Below, one piece after another: positions 62,000 through 64,000 of a DNA stretch of 64,000 nt (positions are counted from its first letter, which is position 1; the number at the start of each line of letters is the position of its first letter). This DNA comes from Jatrophihabitans telluris (GTDB lineage Bacteria; Actinomycetota; Actinomycetes; Mycobacteriales; Jatrophihabitantaceae). The stretch spans positions 3,782,001 to 3,846,000 of the forward strand of contig NZ_CP097332.1 in assembly GCF_023516435.1 (NCBI RefSeq), read 5' to 3'. The notes under the pieces were generated by a model. The model searched no databases, was not told the DNA's origin, and was given only the letters and a program-made list of their open reading frames with translations. The translations under genes were made by a program, and so were the position numbers.

Positions 62000-64000
62000 C
62001 CGGCTGCCGGTGCGAGGGTGCCTGCTGTTGCGGGCTGCGTCCGCACACCCCGGAGAGCACCGTCAACCGACCAGGACTGCCGAGCGTGTCCCGGCGGGTC
62101 GGTCGCTACCCCACCTTCGCCGCGTCGCTGCGGGCCCGGCTGTCGATCGCGCCCGCACTGAGCAGGCTGACCGACCGGGATGCCGGCGACCCTGCGCTGG
62201 CGCTGCTGGACGCCTGGGCCGTGCTGGGTGACGTCCTGACGTTCTACCAGGAACGCATCGCCAACGAGGGATATCTCGGCACCGCCACCGACTCCAAGTC
62301 CCTGACGGAGCTGGGCCGTCTCGTCGGACACCAGAACCGGCCGGCCCTGGCGGCCAGCACCTACCTGGCCTACACCCTGGATCCCGGTTCGGTCACGGTC
62401 ATCCCGGCCGGCAGCCAGGCCAAGAGCGTCCCCGCGTCCGGACAGCTACCCCAGACCTTCGAGACCTCCGAGCCGCTGGCCGCCCGCGAGGAGTGGAACC
62501 AGCTGGCCGTGCGCACGCATCAACCCGCCGCGTTCACCGCCGACCAGGTCGACCGGCAACTGACCCGGCTGACGCTCACGGGGACCGCGGCCGTCCTGCG
62601 TCCCGGTGACCGGTTGCTGTTCCTCTTCGGTGCGAGCGGGGATCCGGTGATCCGGACCGTGGCCGCGTCCACCCCTGACTTCGCCGCCGGGTCGACCCGA
62701 CTGGACCTCGTCCCGCTGCCCTCGATGGTCCAGGACCCGTTGGCCAACGCATCATCGCGCACGGCCGAGGCGGCCAAACTGGCGAGCGCAAACGCCCCCA
62801 AGGCCGCGCTCATGTCGGCGCTGCGGGACACCCTCGCGCAAGTGTCCGCGCTGCCCACCGTCACCGAAGCCACCGCGGCCCAACTGTCCCTCGACGTCGT
62901 CACCGCGCTCGCCCAGCGGCTGGCCGAGCAACGGCATCTCGCGCAGCGGCAGGCCGGGATCGGCGGGCAGAACTGGCTCAGCGACTACGTCGACCAGGTG
63001 CTGACCGAGCTGGCCGGTCTGAGCACGGCCGCGAATGCGGTCCTGCGCGAGGTGGACCCGGCGGTGGCGGCCGCCCGGCAAGCGGCGGTCGCCCTGTTGT
63101 GCCCGCCGGATGAATCGGGAGCGGGGATCGGCCACCGGCCGGACCACAACTGCGATCAGGGAAGCGGGCTGGCCGCGTTGATGCCGATCCTGCCCGCGCT
63201 GCGCACGCCACCGTCGGTACCGCCGCGGTCCGCGCTCGATCTGGCCGCAGATCCGGGGCAGCGCTTCGCGCCGGATTCCGACGCGCTGGTCCGGCTCATC
63301 GCGGCGGCGGACCCGCTACTGGCGGGCCTGCTGTATCCGGCCTGGTCGACCGAGGCCCTGACCCCGCCCTCGCCGCTGGCCTCCCTGCTGGTGCTGCGGA
63401 TCAAGGCCCGGCCGTTCCTGTCGCATTCCGACGACGGCGGCGCGGTTCTGAATCTGGTGCCGGCCGGTGGCGGAGCCGGGGCAGCCGGAGCGGCAGCGGC
63501 GGCGCTGCAATTGGACGCTGTGTACGACGGGATCGCAGCCGGCAGCTGGATCGTCGTGGAGACAAACTCGGTCGCCGGCGGTCCCGTCGAAGCCCACGCA
63601 CGCCGGGTGCTGGACGTGGCCCAGCAAGTCGTGGCCCAAGTCGTCGGCCCGGCTGGAAACACCGCCAACGTCGACGTGGCCGTCACCGTCCTGACCATCG
63701 ACCAGGCGCTGCCCGCCGCGGCAGAACTGAATCGGACGACGGTGTACGCCCAGGGCGAGTCGTTGGTGGCACAGGGCGAGGCGATCACCGACGACGTGGC
63801 GGGCGCGAGCATCGAGCTGGCCCGCGCCTACGACGGGCTGGGCCCCGGCCGCCGCATCGTCGTCACCGGTGAACGCACCGACGTCCCGCTGGTGACCGGC
63901 CTGATCGCGAGCGAGGTGGTGATGATCGGCGGCGTCCGCCAGGACGTCGATCCCGACCAGCCGGCGGGTCGGATCACGAGCACGGTGGAACTGATCAACC
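61996..64000 (+). CDS. Second baseplate assembly protein (Pvc12/TIGR02243-type), partial
   Basis: Open from the ATG at 61996 (overlapping the previous stop, ATGA) to the window edge, at least 668 codons. N terminus MTGCRCEGACCCGLRPHTPE is Cys-rich. Then ALALLDAWAVLGDVLTFYQE and RIANEGYLGTATDSKSLTEL, the typical wedge-protein start, and LAYTLDPGSVTVIPAGSQA. The eCIS cluster clearly continues beyond the window. Confidence 0.85.
   Translation, partial: MTGCRCEGACCCGLRPHTPESTVNRPGLPSVSRRVGRYPTFAASLRARLSIAPALSRLTDRDAGDPALALLDAWAVLGDVLTFYQERIANEGYLGTATDSKSLTELGRLVGHQNRPALAASTYLAYTLDPGSVTVIPAGSQAKSVPASGQLPQTFETSEPLAAREEWNQLAVRTHQPAAFTADQVDRQLTRLTLTGTAAVLRPGDRLLFLFGASGDPVIRTVAASTPDFAAGSTRLDLVPLPSMVQDPLANASSRTAEAAKLASANAPKAALMSALRDTLAQVSALPTVTEATAAQLSLDVVTALAQRLAEQRHLAQRQAGIGGQNWLSDYVDQVLTELAGLSTAANAVLREVDPAVAAARQAAVALLCPPDESGAGIGHRPDHNCDQGSGLAALMPILPALRTPPSVPPRSALDLAADPGQRFAPDSDALVRLIAAADPLLAGLLYPAWSTEALTPPSPLASLLVLRIKARPFLSHSDDGGAVLNLVPAGGGAGAAGAAAAALQLDAVYDGIAAGSWIVVETNSVAGGPVEAHARRVLDVAQQVVAQVVGPAGNTANVDVAVTVLTIDQALPAAAELNRTTVYAQGESLVAQGEAITDDVAGASIELARAYDGLGPGRRIVVTGERTDVPLVTGLIASEVVMIGGVRQDVDPDQPAGRITSTVELIN

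Noticed and set aside
44337-64000. Interpretation of the tail genes as an ordinary prophage
   Set aside because: There is no capsid, portal, terminase, integrase or replication gene; DUF4255, the AAA+ ATPase and DUF4157 are eCIS hallmarks.

Overview
This window comes from a high-GC actinobacterial chromosome. It carries a mycothione reductase and a PIG-L deacetylase of the MshB/Mca superfamily (mycothiol metabolism), a MenJ-like menaquinone reductase beside complex I, the FolP2-like/GpgS pair known from mycobacteria, a DUF222-HNH protein, an F420-type luciferase-like oxidoreductase and frequent GTG starts with ATGA/TGATG overlaps. I cannot name the genus. I saw no rRNA, tRNA, CRISPR array, insertion sequence or integrase.

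Layout. 1-6.2 kb (minus): nuoA-nuoB-nuoC-nuoD-nuoE-nuoF-nuoG, with nuoG cut by the window edge. Upstream is a MenJ-like reductase (6.5-7.9 kb) with a Rex-like palindrome in front of it. 8.2-16.4 kb: DUF222-HNH protein, Tat-exported GH3 glycosidase, KimA-like permease with an OB-fold tail, CtaG-like membrane protein and a 59-residue charged protein. 16.4-25.6 kb: thiE-gpgS-folP2-like-extradiol operon (minus), diverging from thiO-thiS-thiG (plus); then an F420-type oxidoreductase, an NCS1 permease under a TPP riboswitch (minus) and thiD (plus). 25.7-36.8 kb: ROK kinase, mycothione reductase, secreted lipase-like hydrolase, a histidine kinase/response regulator/LolA-like/ABC transporter operon, a DoxX-like protein and a GGDEF-EAL protein. 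A 20-bp element repeated at a 32-bp period occupies three intergenic regions (11 copies).

The striking part is 37.8-64 kb. A four-gene minus-strand operon encodes, in order, an alpha/beta hydrolase, a CHAT protease fused to a SIR2-like domain, a short nSTAND-type NTPase with a C-terminal membrane helix, and a protein that matches the pattern of bacterial gasdermins (pore-forming death effectors released by proteolysis). Next come a SARP/BTAD regulator, a convergent two-gene lysis-like module (GH25-type muramidase plus two-helix holin-like protein), and, divergent from that, a contractile injection system (eCIS) of at least 16 genes: sheath, tube, baseplate, hub, spike, PAAR, AAA+ ATPase, DUF4157 protein. 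It runs off the right edge.

The three transcription units facing the SARP gene share direct heptamers of the form GTGACGC/G at an exact 11-bp period just upstream of their putative -10 regions, which is the operator geometry of SARP regulators. My inference is that one regulator co-activates gasdermin operon, lysis module and injection system, so that particle production could be tied to programmed lysis or abortive death. The gene identities come from motif recognition; the regulatory link is seen in the sequence but not tested.
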